Numbered from the stretch's first letter, positions 24,869 through 34,172 are shown. The stretch: 64,000 nt of DNA from Gemella sp. zg-570 (GCF_018866345.1 NZ_CP076443.1:1449501-1513500), one strand, 5' to 3'. Program-made: numbers and translations. Notes: generated by a model not told the origin, from the sequence alone.

Positions 24869-26083
24869 TTATTTATTACGAACAACTTTCCAGAAACTAA
24901 GTTTTTTACCGTATCTTAAAGTTGCATTGCGATAAACTTTTATACAAATAAGAGCTATTAAAAATGTTGTTGCTAAAAGTATAGCATAAGATGCAAACAA
25001 CTCAATCATGCTAACTTCTGCTAAAGCATAGCGGGTTACCATAGAAAAATAAGATGTTAGGGGGATGTATGATAATATCTCAACAAATTTTCCATTGCCA
25101 GCGTCATTCATAGTGAAAAGATTTAAAAAGAAAGCAAAGATAAAAATCATAGTAGGAAATATCATTACAGTATTAACTTCCTCGATACGACTTACTAAAG
25201 ATGCAAATGCTGAGAATAAAAACATAAACATAACTAGACCTGTTAAGGAGAATAAAACCCATACCCAAATTAAACTATAATCTAGGTTACTAACAAGTAT
25301 TTTCGTAGCTTCTGAATAATTTGGTAAATTTAATTTCAAACCAGCTAATAAGGAAACACACATTAATAATATTTGGGTTACAGCTATACAAGAAAATGCT
25401 AGCACCTTACCAACTATTAATATTGTCGGTTTAACAGTTACTACCAATAATTCCATAGCACGATTAGTTTTTTCACGTGCTACATTACTAGCCATTACAC
25501 TTCCAAACATAAGTATCATAAAATACAGAGCAAATGATAAAAAATAAATAATGCTGACATTAACAAATTTATTTTCTTCATCACCTTTTGCACTAATTGC
25601 AGTTACTTTTGCTTTAGGAATATTTTTTTCTACCTCTGCGACCTTATAAAAATCTAAACCATTTTTTTGATAAGCGTACTGTCTAACAAAATTATCAAAG
25701 AGCCTATTAAACTCTGTATTGCCAAGAGTAAGACTATTAGACTTAGATAAATATTCATAATTATCATTAGATAAAATTATAGCTTCATCTATTTTTTCAT
25801 CTTTAATATCTTGTTCAAGCTGACTTCTGTTAGAATATTCCTTTGCGTCTTTTAAATAAGTTTTATCAATAGCTACATCTTTTACAATATAGGCACTACG
25901 CTGAAAATTACTATTATCTTCACCAGAAAATAATTTTTTTACAAAACTATCTCCATTAATTATAGCAGGAATAAAAGTTATTCCAAAAGCTATAACAAAA
26001 TAAATAACAAATACTACTATGGTAGATTTTCTCTTGAAATAATTTTTAAATTCAAAATTAAATACTGTTAATAGTTTACTCAT
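24869..26083 (-). CDS. ABC transporter permease, NatB-like (ABC-2 type)
   Basis: This is a 404-residue membrane protein with one N-terminal helix (about 20-37), a large extracellular domain (about 40-170) and five to six C-terminal helices. That is the ABC-2 exporter layout of NatB, which extrudes sodium in Bacillus. VAREKTNRAMELLVVTVKP is the conserved cytoplasmic motif after the second helix. Start ATG 26083 is preferred over GTG 26086. The gene overlaps the end of the ATPase gene by 8 bases. The substrate is unknown. Confidence 0.87.
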   Translation of the reverse strand: MSKLLTVFNFEFKNYFKRKSTIVVFVIYFVIAFGITFIPAIINGDSFVKKLFSGEDNSNFQRSAYIVKDVAIDKTYLKDAKEYSNRSQLEQDIKDEKIDEAIILSNDNYEYLSKSNSLTLGNTEFNRLFDNFVRQYAYQKNGLDFYKVAEVEKNIPKAKVTAISAKGDEENKFVNVSIIYFLSFALYFMILMFGSVMASNVAREKTNRAMELLVVTVKPTILIVGKVLAFSCIAVTQILLMCVSLLAGLKLNLPNYSEATKILVSNLDYSLIWVWVLFSLTGLVMFMFLFSAFASLVSRIEEVNTVMIFPTMIFIFAFFLNLFTMNDAGNGKFVEILSYIPLTSYFSMVTRYALAEVSMIELFASYAILLATTFLIALICIKVYRNATLRYGKKLSFWKVVRNK

Positions 26084-26987
26084 CACTGCCTCCTACTCTT
26101 TCTACAAAAATTTGCTCCAAACTAGGCTTAAACAAGCTAAACTCTTCAATATTAAATCCTAAATCACCTATATAAATTAGCAATTCTTTCTTAGCCTCTG
26201 CTGATTTAAAATCCAATAAAACCATATCTTTTTCTAAACTACACTCAACATCGATAGCAGTAGAACAGATAGCTTCTAATAGTTGCTCTCTAGTTAATTC
26301 TCTAACACTAAGTAGCATTTTACCATTTCCCAAATCTTTTTTTATATTTTCAAGATTTCCAGATAAAATCACTTCACCTTTTTCTAAAATATTAATATCT
26401 TCACAGAAATTTTCAACAACTGGCATTTGATGAGAAGAAAAAATAACCAGCTTATCACGGGCTAAAAAATCATTAATAATTTCTTTTAACTTTCCGACAT
26501 TGACAGGGTCAAGACCACTAAAAGGCTCATCTAAAACTAAAATATCTGGGTCGTCAATCACACACTGAATAATTTGAATTTTTTGAGCATTACCCTTAGA
26601 CAAAGTTTTTAATTGTTTTTTATTATCCTCTAATTCAAAAAAATCTAGCCAGCGTTTCGCCTCTTTTTTTGCAGTCTTTTTATCCATACCCTTCAGCATG
26701 GCAAAATAAACTAGCTGCTCAACCAGACCAACACCATCATACATACCACGTTCCTCTGGCAAATAACCAATTTTTAATTTTTTTCTATCTATAGGCTTGC
26801 CGTCTAACAAAATTTCTCCCTTATCAGCCCTAAAAATATCTAACAAAAGTCTGAAACTCGTTGTCTTACCACTACCATTTCGTCCCAAATATCCGTTAGC
26901 TATACCGCTCTTAGCTGTAAAATTTACACCCTTTAAAACCTGCGTATCTCCAAAACTTTTATGAACATTACGAAATTCTAATATCAT
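26076..26987 (-). CDS. ABC transporter ATP-binding protein, NatA-like
   Basis: This 303-residue ATPase has Walker A GYLGRNGSGKTTSFRLL, Q-loop GYLPEERGMYDG, signature LSKGNAQKIQ, Walker B ILVLDEPFSGLDP and H-loop SSHQMP. The EERG Q-loop and C-terminal extension match the NatA/YhaQ exporter subgroup. It partners the overlapping permease gene. AAAGGAT precedes ATG 26987. Confidence 0.92.
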   Translation of the reverse strand: MILEFRNVHKSFGDTQVLKGVNFTAKSGIANGYLGRNGSGKTTSFRLLLDIFRADKGEILLDGKPIDRKKLKIGYLPEERGMYDGVGLVEQLVYFAMLKGMDKKTAKKEAKRWLDFFELEDNKKQLKTLSKGNAQKIQIIQCVIDDPDILVLDEPFSGLDPVNVGKLKEIINDFLARDKLVIFSSHQMPVVENFCEDINILEKGEVILSGNLENIKKDLGNGKMLLSVRELTREQLLEAICSTAIDVECSLEKDMVLLDFKSAEAKKELLIYIGDLGFNIEEFSLFKPSLEQIFVERVGGSDE

Positions 26988-27621
26988 TTTAAATAAATCC
27001 TTTCCTAATTTTTGAAAATCATATCAAGCTCTTATTTTATGAAAAACTAAAATATAATTTTCTGTTATCACTATTATAGCATATATATTACATTATTTTT
27101 TGAAATTGTTTATATCATTTACAAAGAATTTCTTAATCACTTAAAATTTTGAATTTATAATGTTTAATATTTAAAGATTTTATTTTTTATTTTTGGTTAT
27201 ATATTTTTACTAATAACTAATTTATTTCAGCAAAATTTTAAATATGCTAAAAGTAAAAAACTAATTCTAAAAATAAAAAAATATACCCTAAAATTCAGGA
27301 AAGTTTTTCATTTTTAACTTTTTCCTCTATAATGTTTTGTCTTCGTTCAAATTCTCCTTCTTACATACCTGCCAATAAATTATAATTTTTTTATAATTAA
27401 TAAATAAGCTGAATGCAAGAAAAGTATAGCGACAGTTCCAAGAATTATTAAATTTTCATACTTAGTATTAACAAGTATAAATATTAATACACCTAGTATA
27501 AAATTTATGAATAAAACTATAATTATATAAGTTTTTCTTTTTATATTTTTCTCCTTTTTCTTTAATAGACTTTATCTCAAATAATTTAAAACCTACTAGA
27601 AAATTAATTTATTCTCTTTAT
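26988..27621. other. Intergenic with dispersed repeat and a degraded small membrane gene
   Basis: It holds repeat copy B (27199-27253). From about 27555 down to 27390 the minus strand encodes KRKTYIIIVLFINFILGVLI and further hydrophobic sequence (about 55 codons, two helices) behind an AAAGGAG site. The codon at the expected start is ATA, so it is probably a relic. A further frame down to about 27300 reads EGEFERRQNIIEEKVKNEKL and may be its continuation. Confidence 0.45.
27199..27253 (+). repeat. Dispersed 55-bp repeat, copy B
   Basis: This is a near-identical inverted counterpart of 10042-10096 (about two mismatches). It lies between the ABC operon and radC, outside any gene. Confidence 0.7.
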
Positions 27622-28398
27622 TTATGTATAACTTTCCACCAAATTATATTGTTTTAATATTCTTTCTAATATTTCACTGCTTAAATTCTCTAATGAAATT
27701 TTTTCTTTGGCTAAGATATTAAGCACCTTTATCAAGCTGCAATATCCTTTTTTGGCAATAATTATATGGTCTAAGCAACTTATTCCCAATATTTCACCAA
27801 CTTCTATTAAATTATATGTGGTTTTAATGTCTTCTCTGGATGGGCTGGCATCTCCAGACGGGTGATTATGTAGGCAAATTATACTGGCAGCACTATTTCT
27901 TACAGAATTTTTAAATATTTCTCTTGGGTGTATCAAAGAAGATGATAAACTTCCCTTAAAAACTTCACGTTCTTCAAGAATTTTCCCCTTGGTATTAAGG
28001 TCGACAGCAATAAAAACTTCTTGTTTTAAAGTTGATAGTTTATGTCGAAAATAATTTGCTACTACTTGTGGATTGTCGCAGGCTACTTCTTCTGATATGT
28101 CTTCTGTAAAAATTCTCTTGGCAAATTCTAAACCTGCTAAAATATTTATAGCCTTGACTTGACCTATCCCCTTATGTTTTTGCAATTCATTAAAGGTTGC
28201 ATAGCGTAAATTATTTATGCCACCAATATCCTTTAATATTTTTTCTGCCAATTCTATAACGTTTAATTTTTGCGTACCTGTTCTAAGTAATATGGCTAAT
28301 AATTCTTTATCAGAAAGATTACTAGCTCCGTATTTTTTTAATTTTTCTCTCGGTCTATCTTCACAATCTAAATCTTTAATTTTTATATTATTTACCAT
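27622..28398 (-). CDS. radC: RadC/JAB-domain protein
   Basis: This 258-residue protein has an N-terminal helix-hairpin-helix part (KHKGIGQVKAINI, about 78-90) and a C-terminal JAMM metalloprotease-like domain. In that domain ICLHNHPSGDASPSREDI gives the His-x-His...Asp metal ligands. The RadC name is historical; its function remains uncertain, and in streptococci it is competence-induced. Start ATG 28398 has GGAGAAG upstream; a longer frame to 28443 lacks a ribosome site. It overlaps the prepilin peptidase stop by 7 bases, so both are likely in one competence-linked unit. Confidence 0.92.
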   Translation of the reverse strand: MVNNIKIKDLDCEDRPREKLKKYGASNLSDKELLAILLRTGTQKLNVIELAEKILKDIGGINNLRYATFNELQKHKGIGQVKAINILAGLEFAKRIFTEDISEEVACDNPQVVANYFRHKLSTLKQEVFIAVDLNTKGKILEEREVFKGSLSSSLIHPREIFKNSVRNSAASIICLHNHPSGDASPSREDIKTTYNLIEVGEILGISCLDHIIIAKKGYCSLIKVLNILAKEKISLENLSSEILERILKQYNLVESYT

Positions 28399-29108
28399 AA
28401 CAAAACTTCTCCATTTATTAAAACTATAATATAGGCTAGACATATATAGGGTGCTAAGGGGATTTTTGTTTTTCTATCAATCTTTTTGACAAGGATTAAG
28501 TATATACTAAAAAAGCCAGCTAAAATAAATGTATATAAAAATAGATACAGCCCGTCAAAAAAATTCAAAGTGAGGCACAAAATAGAAAATAATTTAATAT
28601 CTCCATAACCTATACCACTTTTTAAAATAAAATAAATTATATGATACATTATTACTAGCAAGATACTATATTTCAAATTACTAAAATTATTTTTTGAAAA
28701 TATATTAGCTATGTTAGTAACTAATAAAATAACTTGTAATTTTTCATCTATTTCAAATTTTTTTATATCTTCTATTGCAATAAAAATTAATAACATTACT
28801 GTAAAATAATCAAAAAAATTTAAGAACAAAACTTTGTCTACTGTCGCCAGATATATTATTGAAATAACAAGGGCAAATACTTCATAAAGAAATACATCTG
28901 TTGGTATTTTATAGTTGCAATATCTGCATTTTCCCCTTAAAAATATGTAGCTAAGTACTGGTACTAGGTCGATAAAATTTAATTTTTTATTACAGTTACA
29001 GCACTGGCTTCTGCGATAAAAAAATTCTTTATTTAACTTGCTATCGACAAGACATTTTATAAAACTTGATAATAGTAAAAATAATATTGCTAAAAAATAA
29101 ACTATCAT
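28392..29108 (-). CDS. comC: Type IV prepilin leader peptidase
   Basis: This 238-residue integral membrane aspartyl protease processes and methylates ComG-type pseudopilins for DNA uptake. The N-terminal cytoplasmic loop carries CCNCNKKLNFIDLVPVLSYI and GKCRYCNYKI, the two CxxC pairs of PilD-type enzymes. Catalytic Asps are in FIAIEDIKKFEID and in GIGYGDIKLFS (GxGD). About seven helices are present. The start is ATG 29108, behind GGAG. It is the third competence-type gene in the window after dprA and coiA. Its stop overlaps the radC start. Confidence 0.92.
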   Translation of the reverse strand: MIVYFLAILFLLLSSFIKCLVDSKLNKEFFYRRSQCCNCNKKLNFIDLVPVLSYIFLRGKCRYCNYKIPTDVFLYEVFALVISIIYLATVDKVLFLNFFDYFTVMLLIFIAIEDIKKFEIDEKLQVILLVTNIANIFSKNNFSNLKYSILLVIMYHIIYFILKSGIGYGDIKLFSILCLTLNFFDGLYLFLYTFILAGFFSIYLILVKKIDRKTKIPLAPYICLAYIIVLINGEVLLW

Positions 29109-29164
29109 AAAATATTCTCCATTCAATAGTATTTTATTATAAATATAGATAGAATACAAGTTCA

Positions 29165-29195
29165 AAAAAAGAGACTATAATATGGTCTCTAAAAA
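29165..29195. terminator. Terminator between the membrane-protein gene and comC
   Basis: The stem AGAGAC/GTCTCT has a 9-base loop, flanked by an A-run and a short T/A tract. Confidence 0.6.
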
Positions 29196-29198
29196 TTC

Positions 29199-29300
29199 TT
29201 ATTTTATATTTTTTATTTTTTGTAAAATTAGTAGGCTAGCTAAGCCTAGAATACCTAATAGGGAAGAATTTGTTTTAGCAAGTTCTATCACATCAAGTTT
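29199..29300 (-). pseudogene. Possible remnant of a cell-wall sorting signal
   Basis: A start-less minus-strand frame reads LAKTNSSLLGILGLASLLIL and ends QKIKNIK-stop. The order is a degenerate LPxTG-like pentapeptide, a hydrophobic stretch and a basic tail, as in sortase substrates. It lies directly behind the membrane-protein gene in another frame and overlaps its last codons. This is a weak call. Confidence 0.3.
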
Positions 29301-29730
29301 GCCGACTTCTAAGTAGTAATTTTAGGCCTACATAAAAATAAATTATAGTGGAAATAAACAATATTCCTAAGGTAAATATGGTAATGAGTATTGTGTATAT
29401 GAGTAAAACATAGCCAAAGATATAACGACTTTTACTTTTAAATTGTAAAAATATTATAAACACAAGTAGTAATATAAATACTCCTATGTATAAATAGGAT
29501 AATTTACCCATAATTTCTACTATGTAATTCAAGTCTTTAGTAGAAACATTTGCACTATCCATTGTCATTTTAGTTTGTTCTCTTAGTTGAGCAACTAATT
29601 TTGCTCTTAAATAATCTGTTGAAGCATATTCTCTAAAAGAACCTACCCAGACAGCTATTAAAAATATGTAAATAGCAAAAATTAAGTTAGCTATTAGCAA
29701 TAAAAATTTATCAATTTTTTCTAATTTCAT
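29293..29730 (-). CDS. Membrane protein of unknown function, 145 aa
   Basis: It has one N-terminal helix (about 9-28), a loop with charged residues (REYASTDYLRAKLVAQLREQ) and two or three further helices (about 73-94, 100-135). I recognise no family. AAGGTAG precedes ATG 29730. It starts 2 bases after the Fur-family regulator gene and is certainly co-transcribed with it, so its level probably follows that operon. Confidence 0.7.
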   Translation of the reverse strand: MKLEKIDKFLLLIANLIFAIYIFLIAVWVGSFREYASTDYLRAKLVAQLREQTKMTMDSANVSTKDLNYIVEIMGKLSYLYIGVFILLLVFIIFLQFKSKSRYIFGYVLLIYTILITIFTLGILFISTIIYFYVGLKLLLRSRQT

Positions 29731-29731
29731 A

Positions 29732-30178
29732 CTAGCTACCTTGTTCTTCTCTACACTTACTACAAGTTCCGTAAATTGCTATGGTGTTGTCTTGAGTTGC
29801 AAAACCATATTCTTTGTCTACATAGGCTATGAGTTTATTGAATATAGGATTTTGAACTGTTTGAACGCCATGGCAACAAGTACAAATTAAATGGTGGTGC
29901 ATACCTGGTGTTACTTTTTGGCGAAGATGATATTTTGCAATACCATTGCCGAATGTTATTTTTTCTAAGATATTTAAGTCGTAAAATATATCTAAAGTTC
30001 TATATACTGTTGCTAAACCGATATCTGGATTAACTTCTTTTAAGATAAAATATAATTCTTCAGCACTAAGATGTTCTTTGCTATTTTCTACAAGAACTTT
30101 TACTATAACTTCTCTTTGTGGTGTTAGTTTATAGGTTGATTCTTGTAAAGTCTTTATTATATCTTTATAGATAGTCAT
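29732..30178 (-). CDS. Fur-family metal-responsive regulator
   Basis: This 148-residue repressor has an N-terminal winged helix (LTPQREVIVKVLVENSKEHL and IGLATVYRTLDIFYDL) and a C-terminal metal domain. The latter contains GMHHHLICTCCHGV and a final CSKCREE, the two CxxC pairs of a structural zinc site. Fur, Zur and PerR cannot be separated from this alone. The Zur-like boxes upstream of the zinc operon and metallothionein gene and the Fur-like box at 22668 are candidate targets in the same window. It overlaps the Nudix gene stop by 4 bases. Confidence 0.93.
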   Translation of the reverse strand: MTIYKDIIKTLQESTYKLTPQREVIVKVLVENSKEHLSAEELYFILKEVNPDIGLATVYRTLDIFYDLNILEKITFGNGIAKYHLRQKVTPGMHHHLICTCCHGVQTVQNPIFNKLIAYVDKEYGFATQDNTIAIYGTCSKCREEQGS

Positions 30179-30735
30179 TTAACACAACCCCTTATATTTT
30201 TTAACCATTGTAAAGCTATGATTGTTTTACTGTCAGTAATGGTATTATTATCTAATAAAGTAAAAATTTCATCTAGTTTATATTTTTTTACATTTAAAAA
30301 TTCATCTTCATCTAGGGCAAGATTGCCCAATTTATCATCTGTTAGGTTGTCTACAAAATAAATTGTAATTAGTTCTGAACTATAACCAACAGCAACATGT
30401 GTATCACATATTTTTTTTATTTCTTCTTTGGCTACTTGATAACCAGTTTCTTCTTTTAGTTCACGCAAGGCAGTTTCTAATCTATCTTCTCCTAGGTCTA
30501 CCTTGCCAGCTGGTATTTCTAAGGTAACTATTTCAGCAGCCTTTCTATATTGCTCTACCATAAGAACTTCTTCTTTGTCGGTAACAGCGAGAATTGCAAC
30601 TGCTCCGTTATGGCGTAAAATTTCCCTCTTAGATAGACTTCCATCTGGCAATTTGACATCGTGGACTTCAACATTTAATACTTTTCCATTATAAATAGTT
30701 GTTTTATTTATTGTTTTTTCTTCTAAATTAGTCAT
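30175..30735 (-). CDS. Nudix hydrolase, ADP-ribose pyrophosphatase type
   Basis: This 186-residue cytoplasmic enzyme has a complete Nudix box within GKVDLGEDRLETALRELKEE plus TGY (GX5EX7REUXEEXGU), preceded by VTLEIPA, the usual ADP-ribose pyrophosphatase signature. It splits ADP-ribose to AMP and ribose 5-phosphate. It belongs to a minus-strand run from cvfB to the Fur-family gene. AGAGGTG precedes ATG 30735. Confidence 0.9.
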   Translation of the reverse strand: MTNLEEKTINKTTIYNGKVLNVEVHDVKLPDGSLSKREILRHNGAVAILAVTDKEEVLMVEQYRKAAEIVTLEIPAGKVDLGEDRLETALRELKEETGYQVAKEEIKKICDTHVAVGYSSELITIYFVDNLTDDKLGNLALDEDEFLNVKKYKLDEIFTLLDNNTITDSKTIIALQWLKNIRGCVK

Positions 30736-30756
30736 ACTTACACCTCTTTATAAATT

Positions 30757-31674
30757 TTATAAGTCGTATTCGTCTAAATCATTAGCGATGAATATTTGTT
30801 TTTCTTTTAGACTTTCTTGAATATTTATTATATCTTTTTTGTCATAGCGTGAGCTGATATGTGTCAAATATATTTTATCAAATTCTATATAATTTAAAAA
30901 GTTATATATATTAATAATATTTAAGTGCTTATGTTTTTTTGCTAAATCTAATTCTTCTGCTTTCAAATATGTACACTCAGAAATTATTATATCACTTCCC
31001 TGTATAAAGTTTATTAGTTCTGGAAAATATACCGTATCAGGAATAAGTGTAATTGTTTTTCCTTTTTTGTCCTCTTCTAAAAAATCTGCTGACTTGTATA
31101 TTTGATTATTAAATTCAAATTCTTCATTTTCTTTTATAGTTTTATAAATGCTACCTGGCATTATACCACATTCTTTTAATTTATCTACTTTTAAACTTCC
31201 CTTTTGATTTTTAAATTTTATTTTGAAACCGTAACTTTGAACGGTATGAACAAGAGGAAAAATTTCTACTTGAACTCTGTCATCTTGATAGATACGTTCT
31301 TCATTTTGGTATTCAATAAAGGTAATATTGTAATTTAATTTTGAATTACTTATCTTCATATTAAAATTGACAAAATCTTCTATTCCTTTGGGACCAAAAA
31401 TAGTTAAATCGCTCTTGTCATTATTTAATAAAAAACTACGAGAAGATAGGAAACCTATCAAGCCAAATATGTGGTCGCCATGTAGATGACTGATAAATAT
31501 TTTTTTTATTTTTGATGGTTTTATGCTTGTGTCCATTATTTTATGCTGGCTTGCTTCGCCACAATCTATCAGCCAACATTCTTTAAGTTCCTGCATAAAG
31601 TTAAAAACCATACTCTGTGTATTACGATATTTAGACGGAACACCTGCTCCCGTTCCTAAAAAGTGTATTTTCAT
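30757..31674 (-). CDS. rnz: Ribonuclease Z
   Basis: This 305-residue metallo-beta-lactamase-fold tRNA 3' endonuclease starts MKIHFLGTGAGVPSKYRNTQS. The zinc motif is FISHLHGDHIFGL, with further ligands in PLVHTVQSYGF, IISECTYL and LTHISSRY. The length is normal for the short bacterial form. It matures tRNA 3' ends; the tRNA-Leu in this window lacks an encoded CCA, which suits processing by RNase Z. It is co-directional with the cupin gene 12 bases upstream. Confidence 0.95.
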   Translation of the reverse strand: MKIHFLGTGAGVPSKYRNTQSMVFNFMQELKECWLIDCGEASQHKIMDTSIKPSKIKKIFISHLHGDHIFGLIGFLSSRSFLLNNDKSDLTIFGPKGIEDFVNFNMKISNSKLNYNITFIEYQNEERIYQDDRVQVEIFPLVHTVQSYGFKIKFKNQKGSLKVDKLKECGIMPGSIYKTIKENEEFEFNNQIYKSADFLEEDKKGKTITLIPDTVYFPELINFIQGSDIIISECTYLKAEELDLAKKHKHLNIINIYNFLNYIEFDKIYLTHISSRYDKKDIINIQESLKEKQIFIANDLDEYDL

Positions 31675-31686
31675 ATAGAACCTATC

Positions 31687-31968
31687 TTATATTTTAAAGA
31701 TAACTACTTGAGCGTCATCTATACAAGTTATAATGTGCATAGTATCTTTTGGAATTTCTAGCATTTCAAATTCATTTAAAATTTCTACACTGTCTTCTTT
31801 GGCAACAGATATTTTCCCACTAACATTAAAAATCAAAATATTTCTATTGTTACTGTAATTGTCTGTTTGATTTCCTTTTTTTAAGTTCATGTGAACTACT
31901 TGGTATTTTTCATGGTCTAATACAATACCACCTAATAATATATTTTTATCTAATTTTGTTTTTTTCAT
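31687..31968 (-). CDS. Small cupin-like protein, 93 aa
   Basis: It is predicted to form a single cupin barrel: VVHMNLKKGNQTDNYSNNRN, ILIFNVSGKISVAKEDS, MLEIPKDTMHIITCIDDAQV. The usual metal-binding His cluster is incomplete (only HMNL and MHII His are visible), so a non-metal role is possible. AAGGG precedes ATG 31968. It sits between cvfB (2-base gap) and rnz. Confidence 0.65.
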   Translation of the reverse strand: MKKTKLDKNILLGGIVLDHEKYQVVHMNLKKGNQTDNYSNNRNILIFNVSGKISVAKEDSVEILNEFEMLEIPKDTMHIITCIDDAQVVIFKI

Positions 31969-31970
31969 TT

Positions 31971-32849
31971 TTATATACCCTTTCTTTTGTATAATCCGTC
32001 TTCTTCTATTGTTATTTTTTTATTTTTAAATAATCTGCCCACAGCCTTTTTAAAACTTCCCTTGCTCATGGCAAATATTGCTTTTATTTCTTCTGGAGAA
32101 CTTTTATCGATAAATTCACAGTAGCCATTATTATTTTCGATATAGTCTAGTATGGCTTGGCTGTCTGCGTCAATTCTTTCATAGGCTCGTGGTAGAAATG
32201 ACCCGTTTAATTCGCCATTATCTTTAACTCCAATAATTCTTACAGAAACAAGTTGACCCAAGCGTGGCTCTGTTTTTCTTTCCGATTCGTGAACAAAAAT
32301 TTTGTAGCCGTATTTTGATAAAAGAAATGTTCCTACCTTCATTAAACGGTAAGGATATGCCTCAATTTCTTTGTTAAATAATTCTTTGGGAGCTTTTGTA
32401 TATAAACTTTCTACTATCGTTTCTGTTGCTAAACGTGCAAAAAGTTGACCGCTGTAATCTCGACGTAAAGTTATAAATAATTCATCACTTTCTTTTGGCC
32501 AAACAGATTTTAATTTTGGTAAATCTTCTGCCAGTAATTGTATCTCTCTTGAAAATCCTATATCCAAACCTACATAATCATCAGCAACTTTTACTACCTT
32601 ACTAAATCCGTATTCTCCATAAATTACATCTGGTATATTAGGAGTTCCAAATAATTTGCCACTGCGTGATGGGTAGATAAACATTGAATATTCTTCTCCC
32701 ACCTCATACCCATCTAAACTTTCAAGGTCTGACTCGTTACAATTAACCTCTCTTCCGTCTTCAGTTTTAAAAACTAATGATGATGATTTTTTTTCTACTA
32801 ATTCTAAAAAATGAATTTCTCCTGTTATAAATTTATTTTCTTTTTCCAT
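31971..32849 (-). CDS. cvfB: CvfB/YitL-like S1 RNA-binding protein
   Basis: This 292-residue protein is built of three S1-like OB-folds and a C-terminal winged helix (ILDYIENNNGYCEFID, AIFAMSKGSFKKAVGRLFK). The order and the KVGTFLLSKYGYKIFVHESE segment match CvfB, an RNA-binding virulence regulator first described in Staphylococcus. It probably acts on RNA in the cytoplasm. AGAGGTAG precedes ATG 32849. It is the first gene of a run through cupin, rnz, Nudix and the Fur-family gene. Confidence 0.9.
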   Translation of the reverse strand: MEKENKFITGEIHFLELVEKKSSSLVFKTEDGREVNCNESDLESLDGYEVGEEYSMFIYPSRSGKLFGTPNIPDVIYGEYGFSKVVKVADDYVGLDIGFSREIQLLAEDLPKLKSVWPKESDELFITLRRDYSGQLFARLATETIVESLYTKAPKELFNKEIEAYPYRLMKVGTFLLSKYGYKIFVHESERKTEPRLGQLVSVRIIGVKDNGELNGSFLPRAYERIDADSQAILDYIENNNGYCEFIDKSSPEEIKAIFAMSKGSFKKAVGRLFKNKKITIEEDGLYKRKGI

Positions 32850-32889
32850 ACTACCTCTTACTTAATTTTATATTTTATATCAAAAAAAT

Positions 32890-32915
32890 AAGGGCTGATA
32901 ACAAAATCAACCCTT
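32890..32915 (-). terminator. Terminator of spx
   Basis: AAGGGCTGAT pairs with ATCAACCCTT (one G-T pair) around a 6-base loop, placed between spx and cvfB. Confidence 0.75.
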
Positions 32916-32951
32916 GTAAATTTTAATTATTAGCTGGTAAAATTAGCCTGC

Positions 32952-33350
32952 TTAATAACCATATTTTTTTATCTCTTTTAATTGATTCTCTCTAACTTCT
33001 TTGGGTAAAAATCTTCTTATTTCATCCACATTATATCCAACCTGTAACCTTTTATCGTCAACGAGAATAGGTCTTCTCAACATACCAGGATTTTCCTGAA
33101 TAATTTTATATAGAGAATTCATAGATAATGTATCTATATCAATATTTAATTTTTGAAATGTTTTTGACCTTACTGAAATAATATCTTCTGTTCCCTGCTC
33201 CGTAATTGACAAAATATTTTGGATTTCTTCTATTGTCAAGGGTTCAGAAAAAATATTTCTCTCTTCAAATTCTATATTATGTTCTACTAGCCACGCTTTT
33301 GCTTTTCTACAAGAAGTACAACTAGGAGATGTAAATAAAGTAACTACCAC
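32952..33350 (-). CDS. spx: Spx/MgsR family transcriptional regulator
   Basis: This 132-residue ArsC-fold protein has the redox CxxC switch [15 protein letters not shown] at residues 10-13. [17 protein letters not shown] is conserved for binding the RNA polymerase alpha C-terminal domain. Spx redirects transcription during disulfide stress. Start GTG 33350 is preceded by GGGAG. It is monocistronic with its own terminator. In this window other thiol-redox genes (ccdA, tlpA-like) are broken. Confidence 0.93.
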   Translation of the reverse strand: MVVTLFTSPSCTSCRKAKAWLVEHNIEFEERNIFSEPLTIEEIQNILSITEQGTEDIISVRSKTFQKLNIDIDTLSMNSLYKIIQENPGMLRRPILVDDKRLQVGYNVDEIRRFLPKEVRENQLKEIKKYGY

Positions 33351-33645
33351 CAGAACTCACACTCCCTTATAAAAATAACTTCTATTTCCATAATCATCTT
33401 ATTTTATAATTATACTATACTAATATGTCATTTGCAATATAACAAAAAAAATTTATGAAAAATTTTTTTGTTTTTTTATTCTATTAGGAGGCTAGTTTCA
33501 TTTTAAAACTTTCTTTTTTTATTTTTATGCTGTTAATTTAACCTTAGCCTATACCTTGCCATCTTAATTTATTAACTTTAATTTTTTACTAAAATCATCA
33601 TTGATTTTTATTATAGTTTGTGATATTATATTAGAATAATATTTT

Positions 33646-33727
33646 GCCAGTATGGCGGAATTGGCAGACGCACTGGACTCAAAATCCAGCGAGGCAACTC
33701 GTGTCGGTTCGACCCCGACTACTGGTA
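33646..33727 (+). tRNA. tRNA-Leu (anticodon CAA)
   Basis: The acceptor GCCAGTA pairs with TACTGGT, the D-loop has GGAATTGGCAG, the anticodon arm is CTGGA-CTCAAAA-TCCAG, a long class II variable arm (GAGGCAACTC) follows, and the T-arm is GTCGG-TTCGACC-CCGAC. The anticodon CAA reads UUG. The discriminator is A and no CCA is encoded. Confidence 0.95.
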
Positions 33728-33733
33728 TCGCAC

Positions 33734-33758
33734 GACAACCTTTTAGGTTGTCTTTTTT
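33734..33758 (+). terminator. Terminator of tRNA-Leu
   Basis: The perfect 7-bp stem GACAACC/GGTTGTC with 5-base loop is followed by a T-run. Confidence 0.9.
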
Positions 33759-33865
33759 ATTTTATTGTTTAATTCATAAGCGTAAATTTTTTTTATTTTT
33801 TCTTGATGATATTTTTATTTAATTTTTTAAAAAATATTTTTCAAAAAATAAAATTTATAAAAAAT

Positions 33866-33898
33866 AAAAAACACCAAGGTATTTTCGTTGGTGTTTTT
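33866..33898 (-). terminator. Terminator of rpsF-ssb-rpsR
   Basis: AACACCAA pairs with TTGGTGTT around a 10-base loop, just after the rpsR stop, with T-rich sequence on the minus strand. Confidence 0.8.
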
Positions 33899-33905
33899 AA
33901 AATTA

Positions 33906-34154
33906 TTATTTTTCATCAACTACATAAGGTAGTAGAGCCATGTGACGTGCTCTTTTTATAGCTGTAGTTAACATTCTTTGATACTTAGCAGAAGTACCAG
34001 TTACACGACGTGGTAAAATTTTTCCACGTTCTGATATGAATTTTTTAAGTAATTCTGTATCTTTATAGTCGATTGTTTCTACGTTGTTTTTAGTAAAGTA
34101 ACATACTTTTTTACGACGACGCATATTGTTACGACGATTGTTAAATTGTGCCAT
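33906..34154 (-). CDS. rpsR: 30S ribosomal protein S18
   Basis: This 82-residue basic protein contains [40 protein letters not shown] and [14 protein letters not shown], the S18 core. S18 dimerises with S6 on the 30S platform. It is the last gene of the conserved rpsF-ssb-rpsR operon and is preceded by an AGGAGGG site. Confidence 0.97.
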   Translation of the reverse strand: MAQFNNRRNNMRRRKKVCYFTKNNVETIDYKDTELLKKFISERGKILPRRVTGTSAKYQRMLTTAIKRARHMALLPYVVDEK

Positions 34155-34172
34155 TGAAATTGCCCTCCTATA

